Counted from the stretch's first letter, positions 12,901 to 27,800 are shown. The stretch: DNA of 64,000 bases from Delphinapterus leucas (GCF_002288925.2 NW_022098023.1:28795650-28859649), one strand, 5' to 3'. Translations and numbers: made by a program. Notes: a model not told the origin generated them from the sequence alone.

Positions 12901-15900
12901 AAGTCTTTTTCAAAGTTGTTTTGGCTATTCCAGGTCCTTTCCATTTCCATAGAAAGCTTAAAAGCAGATTGTCAGTTTCTTCCTCCCCAACAAATAAATA
13001 AATAAATAAATAAAAAGAAACCTACTGGAATATTGATTGGAATTGCACCAAAGTGCTAAGTCGGTTTGGGGAGAATTGACATCTTAATATTGAGTCTTCC
13101 TGTCCATGAACATGATATTTATTTAGGTCTGTCCATTTATTTAGATCTTCTTTAATTTCTGCCAGCCGTATTTTATAGTTCAGTTCTGTGTACCTGTCTT
13201 ACACATTTTATTAAATTGATCCCTAAACATTTCATGGTTTTGATGCTATTGTAAATGATATTTTTAATTTCACTTTCCAGTTATTCATTTCTAGTGTATA
13301 AAGATACAGTTGACTTTTTGTATTAAACCTATATCCTCTGGTCCCCTTAAATTCACTTATTGGTTTTGGAAGCTTTTTTGTAGTATCTTTGGGATTTTCT
13401 TTATAGATAATCATGTAATCTTCAAAGAAAGTCAGTTTTACTTCTTCCTTTCCAATCTTATGTTACTGCACTGGCTAAGACCTTCACTACCATGTTGAAG
13501 AAAAGTAGTGAGATTAGTCTTCCTTTTCTAGATCGTAAAAAGAAAGTATTCAGTCTTTCACCGTAGTTTTTTTGTAACTGCTCTTAATCAGTTTGAGGAG
13601 GTTCCTTCTGTTTCTAGTTTGCTGAGAATTTTTATCAGAATGGATTTCTTATGTATTTTTCTTTTTTCATTTTCTTTTATTAAGTAAAATAATCCATATA
13701 TTGCTATGTATGTTAATGGATATGCTGTATTTGCTTATATGCAGTTTATTTTTCTTTAATAAAAAAGAAGATTAACTAGAGGCGTGATAGCCGAATGGCA
13801 CAGTGTTTTTTTGGGGGCGATGAAAATGCTCTAAAATTGACCGTGGTGATGGTTGCACTGATTTGTGCATGTATAATATATAAACCATTGAACTGTACAC
13901 TTTAAATGAATGAATAGTATGGTATGTCAGAAAAGCAAAATGAATTATGAAAGAAGCTAAAAGGCCATCCTATCTAAAAGGAATTCATTTGTTAATGTAT
14001 AATCTACTAGTATTTTAAGTAGCAAAAAAAAAAAATTATTCTACAAATTTACTCTCCTTAGTAGATACAGGGATATTGCAGTTACCCATTCTTTTTGAGT
14101 GAGGTTTGGTAGTTGTGTCTTCCAAGTAATTTGCCCATTTCATCTAAGTTGCTGAATTTATTGGCATAAGTTGTTCATAATATACTCTTATTATCCTTAG
14201 ACTCTATAGTGATGTATCTTCTTTTATTATATCTTTCCATCTGTTTGCTCTGGATTTGATTCGTTCTTTTTCTGGTTTCCTAAGGTCCTAATATGATGAC
14301 TCGAGACCTTTCTTTTCTCATATAAGTAATGCTGTAATCTTCTTCTAAGCACTGCTTTAGTGTCACACATTTGGGTGCATTGTTTTTTTCATTTCATTAA
14401 ATTTAAAATATTTTCTGACTTCTGTTTTGATTTCTTCCTTGACCCCTGGGTAATTAATTTCTAAATATTTGGGAGATTTCCTGATAGCTTTGTATTATTG
14501 ATTTCTAGTTTATTTCTATCACGGTAAAATATATATATAAATTTTGTATAATTTCATCCCTTTTAAAACTGTTAAGACCTGAATTCTGACTCATAGTATG
14601 GTATAGTTTAGTGAATGTCCGTGTACACTGGAAAAGAATATGAACTCTGCTGTTGTTCTGTGAAGGGTTCTATAAATATTGATTAATTCAGTTGGCTGAT
14701 AGTTTTGTTCAGGTCTGTAAGAACCTTGCTGATTTTTGTTTCTTTGCCCATTTTCTTGTTCTGTCAGGTACAGAAAGAATTTTGAAGTGTCCGACTATAT
14801 GGATTTGTCTTTTTAGATTTTAGTTTACCTGGTTGCCCATCTCAGCTCTCTGATGGATGGGCACCCAAAAAGTTATGGTTTTGTAGATTATCAGCTTTTC
14901 TCATTGTTAAGGTGGCAGTGATATTCTCTTGTGGCTTTCTCTATCCTCAGAAAAGTGAAACCAAGAGTTATTTTTAATTCTAATACAAGGGTGGTTTGCC
15001 TCAGTTTTCTTACCTGTAAAACAGGCAAAACATCAGATCTTACCTTATGGGGTTTTTGTGAGGATTAAATAAGATTGTGTATTTATGTGTTTGCATATTT
15101 ATCCACCACTTGAGAGAGTGCCATACACATGCTAAGCACTATAAAACTTCAACCTTCATTTTTCTTCTTATGATATGCTTCTTTGTTTACTGTTGGTGTT
15201 GGAGTAGCTTGATTTAAGGTCACCGTTATCAGAGAGTTTTCTTAAGACACTTTCCTTTTAACCAAATGTCATTTTCCTGAGTTGCTCTTCTAATAACCAA
15301 ATGTAGGATATGAACTAATAATGTTCAGAGTTGAGAAATAGATTCAATCAAACTGACACAGATTGACTAGATTAAAGAAATCCATGAAGTATACTTCTCT
15401 GGATTTCTTAAATTCAGAAATTTTGCCCCTTTTATAGCCACCTTAGCCAACAGTGATTTCTTCAAGCTTTTTCTCCTTTGTCCTAGTATTACAGATCTCC
15501 ATTTAAAATAAATTCACCTTGTAAAAATACCTGCATAATTATTTCTCAAGATGCTTCAAAATGTCAAATATACATATTTTATTGAAAGAGCCCGCTTCCT
15601 TTTTTTCCTTTTTGCTGTATAAAGGCAACTTCAGATGCTGACCTGAAAGAACATATGGTTGGAATCATATTCAGCAGGAGTAAACTGACTAACCTACAAA
15701 AACAGGTTGGTTAACAGCCATTTCATTGTCTTCATCAATTTTTGTTTGTTTGTTTTTAGGGTGTAAAGCATTTTCCAAACTTTATGGAGGCTTTTCTATG
15801 CTGACTCTTTCATAGGTCCTGCAGAATGTGTCTGCCTTTTTCTAGAGAGGAAGGAGCATATTGGCATACCTGCATCACTTTAAAGATTTTGTTATGAATG

Positions 15901-18900
15901 TTAACTTTCTTACCTTGATGCTCTTTGTTTTTCTCATTTTCAGGTAGCTTGTTTCATTTTGGTGTCAAGTACCCAGCTATATCAGATTTCGTTTGCATTT
16001 CCTGTGTTCCTTTCCCCCCCTGTTTTTTTGTTTGTTGGTTGATTTTTTTTTAATTATTTTGCTGAGCAATTATAATGTTAACTAAACCAGTGTTAATATT
16101 TTTAACTATCAGGAGATGGGGGAGTAGCCCTAGATCATTCATATAATGGGGGTTCGTTTAGGGGTGCCTACATAACAAAATTAGCCCTTCAGAAGTCAAA
16201 TAAAATATTGACTTTTGAATTAGGTTTTAAATTGGTCATTATTTTAACTTTCAACACCATTAAATCTTTTAAATAAATCGCATAAATTTATGTGTGCTTT
16301 ATCTTTTTAACAGCATTTTATTGAATCTTAGAAGCTACCAGTTGTAAAATGTGCTGTTATTTTATGTATCGCTAAAAAAATTTGCTGCCAATTAAGTTAT
16401 GAATTGCATCAATTATAAAGCACATTATGAATAGAAATGTTAGCGTGTGGGGGGAAATGTGCCTTACAAGTGATTAAATATGGTGATTTGTTTTCATTTC
16501 ATGTCTTAAACCACAGGCAGGGGAATTGGTAACTAGTATATAATTTGTTTCTATACTAGTTGATTTAAATACTCAGATTTTTAATCATGGTTTGCCTAGT
16601 TTTCCTTAATTGTTTTTAAGATGAGTTAAGAGAATGGTATGATGGAGAATTAACTGGGAGGAAGAGCATTAAATTATCAACTAGTATTCTTGTTTTGTTT
16701 TGGTTTTAACTAGGCCTTACAAATAATGTTTTTACATTTTCTTTATGTTGCCCTCAAATAGGTGTGTGCTCACATCGTCCAGGCTATTCGCATGGAAGCC
16801 ACCAGAGTTCGTGAAGAATGGGAACATGCCATATCAAGCAAAGAAAATGCCAATTCGCAGCCCAACGATGAAGATGCCTCCTCCGATGCCTACTGCTTTG
16901 AGCTGCTCTCCATGGTGTTAGCCTTGAGTGGCTCCAACGTGGGCCGGCAGTATCTGGCCCAGCAGCTGACTCTGCTCCAGGACCTCTTTTCACTGCTCCA
17001 CACCGCCTCTCCACGCGTCCAGAGACAGGTGACTGATCACACCACTTACCTGTAGGCTTATTTTGTTACTTGAAACAGTGTTAAAAATTACTCTAGCAAA
17101 GAGAATCAGGGGTTTTTGTTTGGTTATTTTTTGTTGTTATGTTTTGGTTTTTGGATTGTATTTTAACCCCATGTTTTTTCTTTTTGACTCATTGTAATGA
17201 GAATATGGAAGAACAAAATATGTTCCATTTTAGTAATGTGTTATTGTGATAAAAGAGTATTCTGCTACTGAATATCTTATTCGTGAGGTATATAATGTAT
17301 ATAATGACCAAGTAAGAGGCGGTTTTTTTTCTTGCTGCCCTGGAGTGGTAGTTACCACTTGAGAAATTAAATCATGTTTAAATCATTTCTCTGTCCTTCT
17401 CAAAGCTTTTGAAGTCATAGAACAGCAGCTAGACTCATTGAAAAAGATGAAAACTTTAAAACACCGATCTTTTTATTTTTAATTTTTATTTTATATTGGT
17501 GTATAGTTGATTAACAATGTTGTGTTAGTTTCAGGTATACAGCAAAGTGATTCAGTTATACATATATACGTTCTCTATTCTTTTTCAAGTTCTTTTCCCA
17601 TTTAGATGATTATAGAATATTGAGGAGAGTTCCCTGTGCTGTACAGTAGGTTCTTGTTGGTTATCTGTTTTAAATATAGCAGTGTGTACATGTCAATCCC
17701 AAATCTTTAAATAGGATTCTTTTATTTTTCGTACCAGGTGACCTCCTTACTAAGACGAGTTTTGCCTGAAGTCACCCCTAATCGTCTGGCCAGCATTATA
17801 GGAGTGAAATCCCTCCCCCCAGCAGATATCAGTGATATTATTCATTCAACAGAGAAAGGAGATTGGAATAAGCTAGGTATCTTGGACATGTTTCTAGGAT
17901 GCATTGCCAAAGCACTCACAGTACAGCTAAAAGCCAAAGGAACCACCATCACAGGAACAGCTGGTACCTCCGTGGGCAAAGGAGTTACAACAGTTACCCT
18001 TCCAATGATTTTCAATTCCAGGTTGGTCATTGCATATGTTTTGGTACAAAAATAGAACAGAGTAAGCTACTGTTTGAAGAATTCAGACCTTTCAAATTCC
18101 CTCTTATTTGCTTATTTACCAGAAATAGGAGCCATAAATGACTGGCCCATGTATGAAAGAGAATGCTGTGTATAATAAAAGTGTCTTTTCAAATTAGGGA
18201 GGAGGGACTTCCCACGTGGTCCAGTGGTTTAAGACTCCGCCTTCCAACGCATGGGGCGTGGGTTCTATCCCTGGTCTGGGAACTAAGATCCCACATGCTG
18301 TGCAGCACAGCCAAAAATTTTTTTTAATTAAAAAAAAAAAATTAGTGGGGAAAGGAAAATCTGCTGATTATATGATGTTAGAGTACTTCCCAAATACAAA
18401 AGAAAAAAAAAACCAAACTGTAGGCCCTCACACCATTACAAAATAAATGAGATCAATTAAAGGTTTGTATATTTTTGTTTTTACACTCTAGTAGGACAAA
18501 TTATAGAAGAATATTTTTGTAATCTTCAATTTGGGAAGGCGTCCTTAAATAAAACACAGAACCCAAAAGTAACAGGGGAAAAGACTCAGAGATTTGGCTA
18601 CATAAAAGTGAAAATTAATTGATAGACAATACTTTTAAAATACAAACAACTGACTTGGAAAAAAATATTTAACACTTATATAGTAGGCAATGAATTATTA
18701 GTCATAATATTAGAAGAATGACTATAAATCGATGAAAACAAAAGACAAACAACTGATACAAAAATAAATGCCAAGAGTAGTCACTTCAGAGAAGAAAAGT
18801 TACAAATGCCAATAAGTAAATGAAAAGATACCTCACTGGTATTCAGAGAAATGTAGATTGAAACAATAGTAAAATATCTTTGCATTGGCATAATTATGAA

Positions 18901-21810
18901 GAAATAGACAGTTTTTATGACATCTAATGTAAATTGCCATAACCTTTTTGGATGTCAGTTTGATAACATATCGCTATATTTAAAATGTGTATATCCTTTG
19001 ACCTACCAATTCTACTTCTGTAGAACTGTTTCTCTCAAACATGTTCATACATGTGCAGAAGGATATATATACAGGGCTGTTTGTTATAGAATTGTGTGTA
19101 ACAGCAGAAGATTAGAGACATCTGGAATAATGCTAGTCAAAGAGCCAAGTCATAACATTAAGCAAATAGCACTAGAATGTAAATAAGTATATTGCGTCCT
19201 TCATCTGGATAGTCTTCCTAGGGGAAAAAAATGTGAACTGAACTAAACAGTAGTACAGTAAGTCCCCTACATACAAATGAGTTCCATCCCAAGAGCGCGT
19301 TTGTAAGTCCAGTTTGTTCGTTAAGTCCAACAAAGTTAGCCTAGGTACCCAGCTAACACAAGCGGCTATATAGTACTGTACTGTAATAGGTTTACAATAC
19401 TTTTCACACAAATAATACATAAAAAACAAACAAACACAAAAAAATAAACATTTTTAATCTTACCGGGTACAGTACCCTGAAAAGTACAGTAGTATAGTAC
19501 AACAGCTGGCAGGCCTACATGGGCTGGCATCGAGTGAACAGACAAGAAGAGTTACCGACAGGAGGAGGGAGAGGAGGTGGGAGGTGGTAGAGCTGAAGGA
19601 TCATCAGCAACAGGAGACGGAGGGCAAGCTGCAATTTCACTCACGCCTGATGCTGATGGCACAGGTTCTGGTTCCTTGCTGGAACCAGATGCACGTTTGC
19701 ACCTTTCAGAGTTTGTCACTTGAAGGCTTGTATGTAGGGGACTTGCTGTATGCTCAGTGATATAGTTGACATATTCTGGTGCAAGCTCTTATCTTTATGT
19801 GGACTGGTAACAAATAGTTTGTGTTCTATTGATTTAGTTTGAATAGTACTGTTCTAAAAGATGCATACAAAAATAATATGTAAACAGTGAAATATTTGAA
19901 AGGGAACACATATCAGAATAGCTACTCCCTTGGGGTTGAAGAGGTTGAATAATGTTGTCATTAATTTTCTTTTAAAATGTCCTGACTGGTTGAATCATTT
20001 TAAAAATTAAAATGCTGCATGCTGAAATAACAGTTTTCTTCTTATTCATTTGTAACTCTCACTGATTGGTTTACAAACGCTGACTTTTCTTGTAGTTATA
20101 TCCGACGAGGTGAGAGTCACTGGTGGATGAAGGGCTCAACTCCTACCCAGATCTCAGAGATCATCATTAAACTCGTTAAGGATATGGCGGCAGTAAGTTC
20201 CCATCCTCCTGATCATTATGTCAGTGAAGTACAGTAGGAACCTGATTAACAAAACGAGTAGCATAATCATTCTGCTGAATTGAGAGAACATTCATGTTAT
20301 TTTGCTTTGCTTACAAGGTCCATTTAGTAGGTTCACTATCTCACGATCTGTCTTTCCAGCTGGTGATAAATTTGCCCTTTGTGTAAACTATGTTCATTTC
20401 AAGCTTCCCAATTAATTTACTTGAGAATTATCACATAAGTCTTCTTAGATTTTAAAACTTAAAAAAAAAAAGTATACTCTTTGAACCCTAAAAAAACAGC
20501 CTGAGCCCAAGAGCCTAAAGGAAAAAAAGGGCTTTTCAGAGCAAAGGTTTCTCGCTGTCTTTTAGTTCTCACAGTTTATGAATGTCCTGTACTGCTGTCT
20601 TTAGGTGTTGCTTTTGCAGGGAGATCCCGGAGTGCAGAGGAAAGGAAATTACTTCTCAGAGTGCCTGGCTCTCACTGGTTGCTCCATGTTAGTTTCCTCA
20701 CATTCCATTGTATTTCCAGGAGTTCAGCCCGAGGAGGGCAGGACACTGTGGATGATAGGTTCCTGAGAGGTAGAGTAGACGGCAAGCATTTTGGAAGAGG
20801 AGGAATTGGAATGTGAACTGTCCCTTTAAAGATTGATAGCGTGTGGATATGAGACGAGTAAGGATATTCTGGGGAAATATGAAGTTCTGTCACTTTTCCC
20901 AACAGTTTGGACATTTCCTCAATCAGAGAAATGGAGAATTTTTTCCATTCTCAAATAGGCTTTCTGAGTAAATAGGCTTTTCATTGGATGAAAATATTTA
21001 TGAAAGATGTTTAGGAACACTGAAACTCTCTAGAAGTAACATGTTGGTGTTCAGTAAAAATCACATTAGCAAATTAAGGTAGTTGTAATTTAAACCCATT
21101 TATGCTCTCAGGTTCCAGTAATACTCTTCTAAAGCATTTAGCTTAGCTGTATGAGCTCCGTGTCATATAACAGGGTTTCATGATCAGAATTTCTCAGTCA
21201 TAGACAACCTAGTATTTGTTATGTTTTTATCTACATGTAAGATGAAATATCCTTGAACTGTAAGAGAGGAGTATTGAGAACTTAAATTTTTATTTACTTT
21301 TCTTTTGAATCATCAAAATAGTAAGTAGAAGTTGAATTGTTCATATAGTTGTGAAGGATTTTTATATTAAAGTATGCCCCTTGATCTAAAATTCCACGAG
21401 CAAATAAATTTTCCTTTTTGGTGAGAGATGTTCAGAGAACAGAATCTGCTCCTTTGATTATACCTCTCTGGTTGTTTATTAAATTATTCTGTCCTGCTCA
21501 TTAGGGTCATTTGTCAGAAGCATGGTCCCGAGTGACCAAAAATGCCATTGCAGAAACCATCATTGCCTTGACCAAGATGGAGGAAGAATTTAGATCTCCA
21601 GTGAGATGTATTGCAACAACTAGGGTAGGTTTCCTTTCATTTGGTCTATATTGTTGCATGTTCTTTTTCAGTAATAGATTTGAACAAATTTAAATCAATA
21701 AGCCAGCTTAATTTACTTTTCTAAAAAATTTATTTTATTGAAGTATAGTTGATTTATAATGTTGTGTTAATTCCTATTGTACAGCAAAGTGATTCAGTTA
21801 TCTATCTATC

Positions 21811-21841
<31 letters not shown>

Positions 21842-24800
21842 TCTTTTTCATATTCTTTTCCATTATATTTCATCCCAGGACATTGAATGTAGTTCCCTGT
21901 GCTATACAGTAGGACCTTGTTGTTTGTCAGTTCTCTGTATAATAGTTTGTATCTGCTAATCTCAAACTACCAATCCATCCCTCCCCTACCCACCTCACTC
22001 TTTTTTCTTACCAAATATTGTATTTATTGAAAAAGTATGAAGGGCTTTTTTGAATTATAAGCTAAGCCTGGTAATTTTTAATGTTCACTGTTATGTGTTC
22101 TTTATCACTTGTTTTTGTTATTATTTAGGGAGCTAAGGATATACTCATTAAAAAAAGCTAAATTACCTATATGTAAGTGTACTGTCTTTCTGATGATGTG
22201 TTTATTGTTAATTTTAGTGTCAGCATGACGTTGTGATAGACTGAAGGTCCTTTAAAGGCAAGGCCCCTGCCTACTCCTTCTGTAATAACTCAGTTGTCCT
22301 AAAATAGAGTCCTGTAGCCTACTTACTGAATGTGTAGGCCTTACTTTTCAAAAGCAGAAAGTGTGTGCCCAGGGCACAATGGGGCAGAATCTCTTAGGAA
22401 GTGAGATTGCATCCTTCAGATGAGATGCAATCTATTGTAAATTTTAATCTACCAAATTTTATGTCCCATATACTTCCAAAAGAGATTTGAGATTTCCTTG
22501 AAGCAGGGCAGTTGTGACAGCGTTAGGAAGAAGTCAAAGCTGGTAGAAATTGCTTAAGTTAATCCTCAGAAATCTGAAAAAGAAGATACATTTTATCTCC
22601 CTTGGGCAGAAAAAGCCAGTTTATGCCATGTTGCCAGTGACTGTGCCTCTGAAGCACAGCTCTGACAGTCACCCTTTCCCACCACGTATACGCTGCACTC
22701 GTTCTTCAGTCGGCTCTCCCCTTTCTCCTTGCATAACTTTTTCTTCTGGCTTCTCTTTTCCTATTTTATTTCCCCCTTACTCTTCATGTCCAGTGATGCT
22801 CACATGCACTTCTCAGAGTTGAGACAGTTAAGTATTATTTTCTGTTTTTCAGTAATGAAGAAATATGTTATTCTATGTAAAAATGAAGCTTGCTCTTTAA
22901 GCCTCAGAAAGTTTTAAAGTATTTTTGAGGGCAATTTTCTAACGCTTGTAAGATGTTTACTTATTTCTGACAAAGTGTACCCAGCATAGAGCTAGACTGT
23001 TAGAGGCATAGAGATTTCCTTGGAATGTAATGCCTCAGGCAGATATTAGTTGGAAAATGTGTAGAAGGCATTGGTATATTAAATATGTAAATTTATGTAT
23101 TGATATGTTGTTTACATATCAGAATAATAAAGGTTAATTTTATGTGTCAGGTAGACAACAGAATGGTTCATCAGAGCAACAGTCATTTACTCAGTATGTG
23201 TTTGAGTGCCTACTCTGTGCATGGCACACACAGTAGAGGGCGTGGGTACCTGGTACCACACCAGGAAGACTTGAGTGCCACTGGGGATCTACGTCTTTTC
23301 AAGTCCAGCTAGCCTTCACTGAGCTGTGGCGGTGGGTGCTCTGTAAGGCGTAACCCCACGTTCTGTAGTGTAACAGCCTTTCCCTTCGGCAGCTCTGGCT
23401 TGCTCTGGCGTCGCTGTGTGTTCTCGACCAGGACCACGTGGATCGCCTCTCCTCAGGGAGGTGGATGGGAAAGGATGGACAACAAAAACAAATGGTAAGA
23501 TCAGAGTTATTTTATAAAAATTTAGCTTGTTTTTCTTTACAGTAAGCTTTGGTTTAGCTTTAAAAAAAAAGGACTCTAGGGGCTTCCCTGGTGGCACAAT
23601 TGTTGAGAGTCCGCCTGCCGATGCAGGGGACGCGGGTTCGTGCCCCGGTCCGGGAAGATCCCACATGCCGCGGAGCGGCTGGGCCCCTGGGCCATGGCCA
23701 CTGAGCCTGCGCGTCCTGTGCTCCGCAACTGGAGAGGCTGCAACAGTGAGAGGCCCGCGTACCGCAAAAAAAAAAAAAAAAAAAGACTTCACGTGGCAAA
23801 ATACACAGTTAGCGGAACTCTTGAAAAATTGTGTCACACTGCCCAAGTTCATCTCACAAGTCTATTTCACTTAGGGTTCCCTCTTCATAGTATATTAGGG
23901 GATTTAATTACATTAAAAAACTGTTCCCTTCTTCTCTGAGTCATGTTTGCATCATATCAAAGTTTGGTTTTAGCCAGACTCTGATTCTATATCTAGATTT
24001 TGTACTAAAATGTAATCGGTTTTATGATAAGAAGGAAATAAAGTAGTAAGAGAACAACATGATATACCATTTATTCACAGATGTACTTAAAGTGGGTTTG
24101 ATAAGTATCCCTCGCTTCACTGGAAGGAAAAACTTTATACAGGCCCTTGCAGCATTTTCTTTTTAACATCCAAGTTTCAAAAATGCATTATTTATTAATT
24201 TAGCATACAGAATGTTTGAATATAATGGGAGAAATTTTCTTAAGTCGCTAAGAAGAGTATACATGTTTATTTTGTTAATCATTGAATGCCCATAGCGCAT
24301 TTAATCATTGATTTGGGGATTTTGAGGCTTTTTTTTAATATGTATAAATTTTATTTATTTATTTATTTATTTTTGGCTGCATTGGGTCTTCGTTGCGGTG
24401 CGCAGGCTTCTCACTGCGGTGGCTTCTCTTGTTGCGGAGCACGGGCTCTAGGTGTGCGGGCTTCAGTAGTTGTGTGGCACACGGGCTTAGTTGCTCTGCG
24501 GCATGCGGGATCTCCCCAGACCAGGGCTCGAACCCCTGTCCACTGCATTGGCAGGCGGGCTCTTAACCACTGCGCCACCACCAGGGAAGCCCGAGGGCTT
24601 TTATAGTTAAGTACACTTGCCATAATTCTTGTTTAATGTTCAGATTTTAAATTCTTATTTGAGTTCAGAGTAACAGTCTGTTCCTGTTGTAAATAAATCA
24701 CATTCAATTTGTATGAGTATTTAAGACTTTCTTGTTAATCTTTTGTAACGTATGGAAATGTCCTGTTCTAGCCTATGTGTGATAACCATGATGACGGTGA

Positions 24801-27800
24801 AACTGCAGCAATCATTTTGTGCAACGTATGTGGAAACTTATGTACTGACTGTGACAGATTCCTTCATCTTCATCGGCGAACCAAAACTCATCAAAGACAG
24901 GTGAAAATTTCTGCATTTACATGCAGAATAGTATCTGTAACATAAAATATATTCAGTAAGAAATAAATGTGGGAAGGAGACTTGGCGTAATGGGAGAAAA
25001 ATGAACCTTGGAATCAAAGACCCTGGTGGAGTTCCCAGCTGTCTCATTTACCAGCTGTGTAAATCAAGCATGTTGTTTAACCTCTGAGACTTGGTTTCCA
25101 CATTTATAAAAATGGGGCTGTTGTGAAGATTAAAGAGAAGACTAGAAATACCTGGAATTTCTTAGACTGCTTAATAAATAAAAGCCGTTTTCATTATTGA
25201 ATAATTAAAATTTATACTTCTTTCAGAGTGATACATTTTCCCCTTTTCTTTAATGATACAATAGGTCTTCAAAGAAGAAGAAGAAGCTATAAAGGTTGAC
25301 CTTCATGAAGGTTGTGGTAGAACCAAATTGTTTTGGTTGATGGCACTAGCAGATTCTAAAACCATGAAGGCAATGGTGGAATTCCGAGAACACACAGGTA
25401 AAAGGATTTAAGAGTGAACCGTGCCTGACAAATAGATTGAACCATCCCTACTGATTACGATTAAACTAGATGTTTAATTTAATTATTTAATGTGAATAAT
25501 TTTGAGTGTTTTCTATTAAGTGATGATGAGATCATTGATCACTGTATTTTTATATTTACTAGACAGTGTTCAGTGTTCTATTGTAGAACATTAGATTAAA
25601 AGTCGGGAAAGTTGGTTTGCCATGAACTAGCTGTGTGACCTTGGGCAAGTCGTTTTATCTCCAAAATATGCATTTTTCATTTTGATTTTTTTTCTAAAGT
25701 CTGGTGTATTCCCAGCTTAAAGGTACATTGAATCTTACAGATTCTCAATTTTCAGCACCTCTGTAGTCTGCCGTTTATCTGACACAAATTTCTGATTTTG
25801 GTGTTAGATGTAAATCTGACAAATTTAAATATGAATAACTTTTCATGCTGCAAGAGCATGGTCTTTTCTTTTCTCACAGCTGATTTTTTTTTCTCCTATT
25901 TTCCCTCCATACCATATTACATTAATGAATGTTCTAGTGTTTGAACCATCATTGTATTTATGACCTAAACTATCCTTTTTAAAAAAGCATTTTCTGTAAA
26001 TATTGCTAAGTTCACTTATCATATTTAGAATTTTGTACCTGTGTTTTAAAATGAGCTTGGTCTGTGTTTTTCAAATCTTGTTCTTTTTCCTTTTGTTCTT
26101 TGTTTTATTGATTCCATTCCTCCTTTAACTATTTCAAACATATTTAAATTCCTTTTGAAATGTTTCTATTATCTTTAGTTCCCTGGGTGGGAATTCTTCT
26201 GTTATTCACGTTTCATATTCTCTGCTGATAGGTTTTCTCCTATACCTTGTAATGTTGCCATTGGGAAAGGTACCTAATGATTTCCCTTTCTTCTATGTAT
26301 CTTTATTTAATTTTTGTTGTTATATTTTGTCTGGCATTGTGCTTTTGTGATGAGGGGGCTTACCATAGCTGCTCGACCTGCTGTCTTAACTAGAGGCCTA
26401 GTCGGTTTCTGTGTACTGAAGAAGTATAAATAAATCAGTTAATAATTTATTTGGCTTCAGGTAGCTCTTTAGTCTCTTATCCTTTTTTGTGTGTGATTAT
26501 CTACTTTATAATTAGGGCAGCTTACAACCCTTCAGCTGCAAAACTGCCGGGCTGATTTCTCAGTGATAGCAACTGATACATATCCCTGCTTGCTTGATTT
26601 GTTTTCTTCAGTTAGTTATATTAAAATATGTAGAAAACATACACTTAAGGAGGACTTTCCTTTTCTGCTTGAACCTAGGTAAACCCACCACAAGTAGCTC
26701 GGAAGCATGCCGTTTCTGTGGTTCCAGGAGTGGAACAGAGTTGTCTGCTGTTGGCAGTGTTTGTTCTGATGCAGATTGCCAGGTGCGTGTATAGTTAGTT
26801 AGGCCATCATGTAAGGAGTAGCATGTGTTCCCTCATGACACCTTCACTTCATATAAATAGGACTCTGAGCTCAGCATCACTTTTGTTTTCTAAATTAGTG
26901 TATTACCCATGTCAAGAGTTAAATGCTTTATCAAAGCTGGAAAATGGATCAGTTAAAGCTCTCAAACCCAAATCAGTCTCTTGTGTGTATTTCCCAACTA
27001 CCACCATCATATATATTTAACATTTACTTCTGTGCTAGAAGCAGATAAAAATCTGTGGGCTGCCTTTCTTTGCTTGTTACACATTTTATTCACTTGTTTC
27101 CTTAAAGTTGTTTATGCATGAACATCTGTACACATTCCATGCTATCCAAATATTTTTGATTCCTCAATTTAGTTAACAAGAATTTGGATAGTGTCCAGAT
27201 AGTGAAGGATACCTGTATTTTTTTTAATCCCCAGTTTGGTGAGAGGTAGGTGGTGATTGGATGATTATATGTCAGGAATTTTTTTTGCTTCATGGCTATG
27301 CATGATAACAAATAGATTAAAATCGCAGCTCACTTTTTTTAATCAGCATTCCCTTTAATGTGGAGTGAAATTTTTTTAAATCACATTAGACTTTGTTAAT
27401 AATCCTAAGTTATATGCAAACAAAGAATAAAAATAACTACTTTGTGGTTACTTAGCCTTATATCTATTTCCCGGGGGAAAGTACCTTGGAAAATTAATAT
27501 AATGGATGTAATTACCAGGATGTGTGCCTTTTTTGATACTTTCTGTGCCGTTGTAATTCATCTTTAACAGGAATATGCTAAGATAGCCTGTAGCAAGACG
27601 CATCCTTGTGGCCATCCATGCGGAGGTGTTAAAAACGAAGAGCGCTGTCTGCCCTGTCTACACGGCTGTGATAAAAATGCCGTAACCCTGAAGCAGGACG
27701 CTGACGACATGTGCATGATCTGTTTCACAGAAGCGCTCTCCGCGGCACCGGCCATTCAGGTTGTCTCCGCTTTTAACGTGTTAAGTGTGCCTAGATTTTT

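Noticed and set aside
23316..23939. Open frames around the SINE at 23,578
   Set aside because: They run through the CHR SINE and its A-tail. The same happens at 24,286-24,623, 36,666-36,939, 49,546-49,960 and 53,226-53,603.
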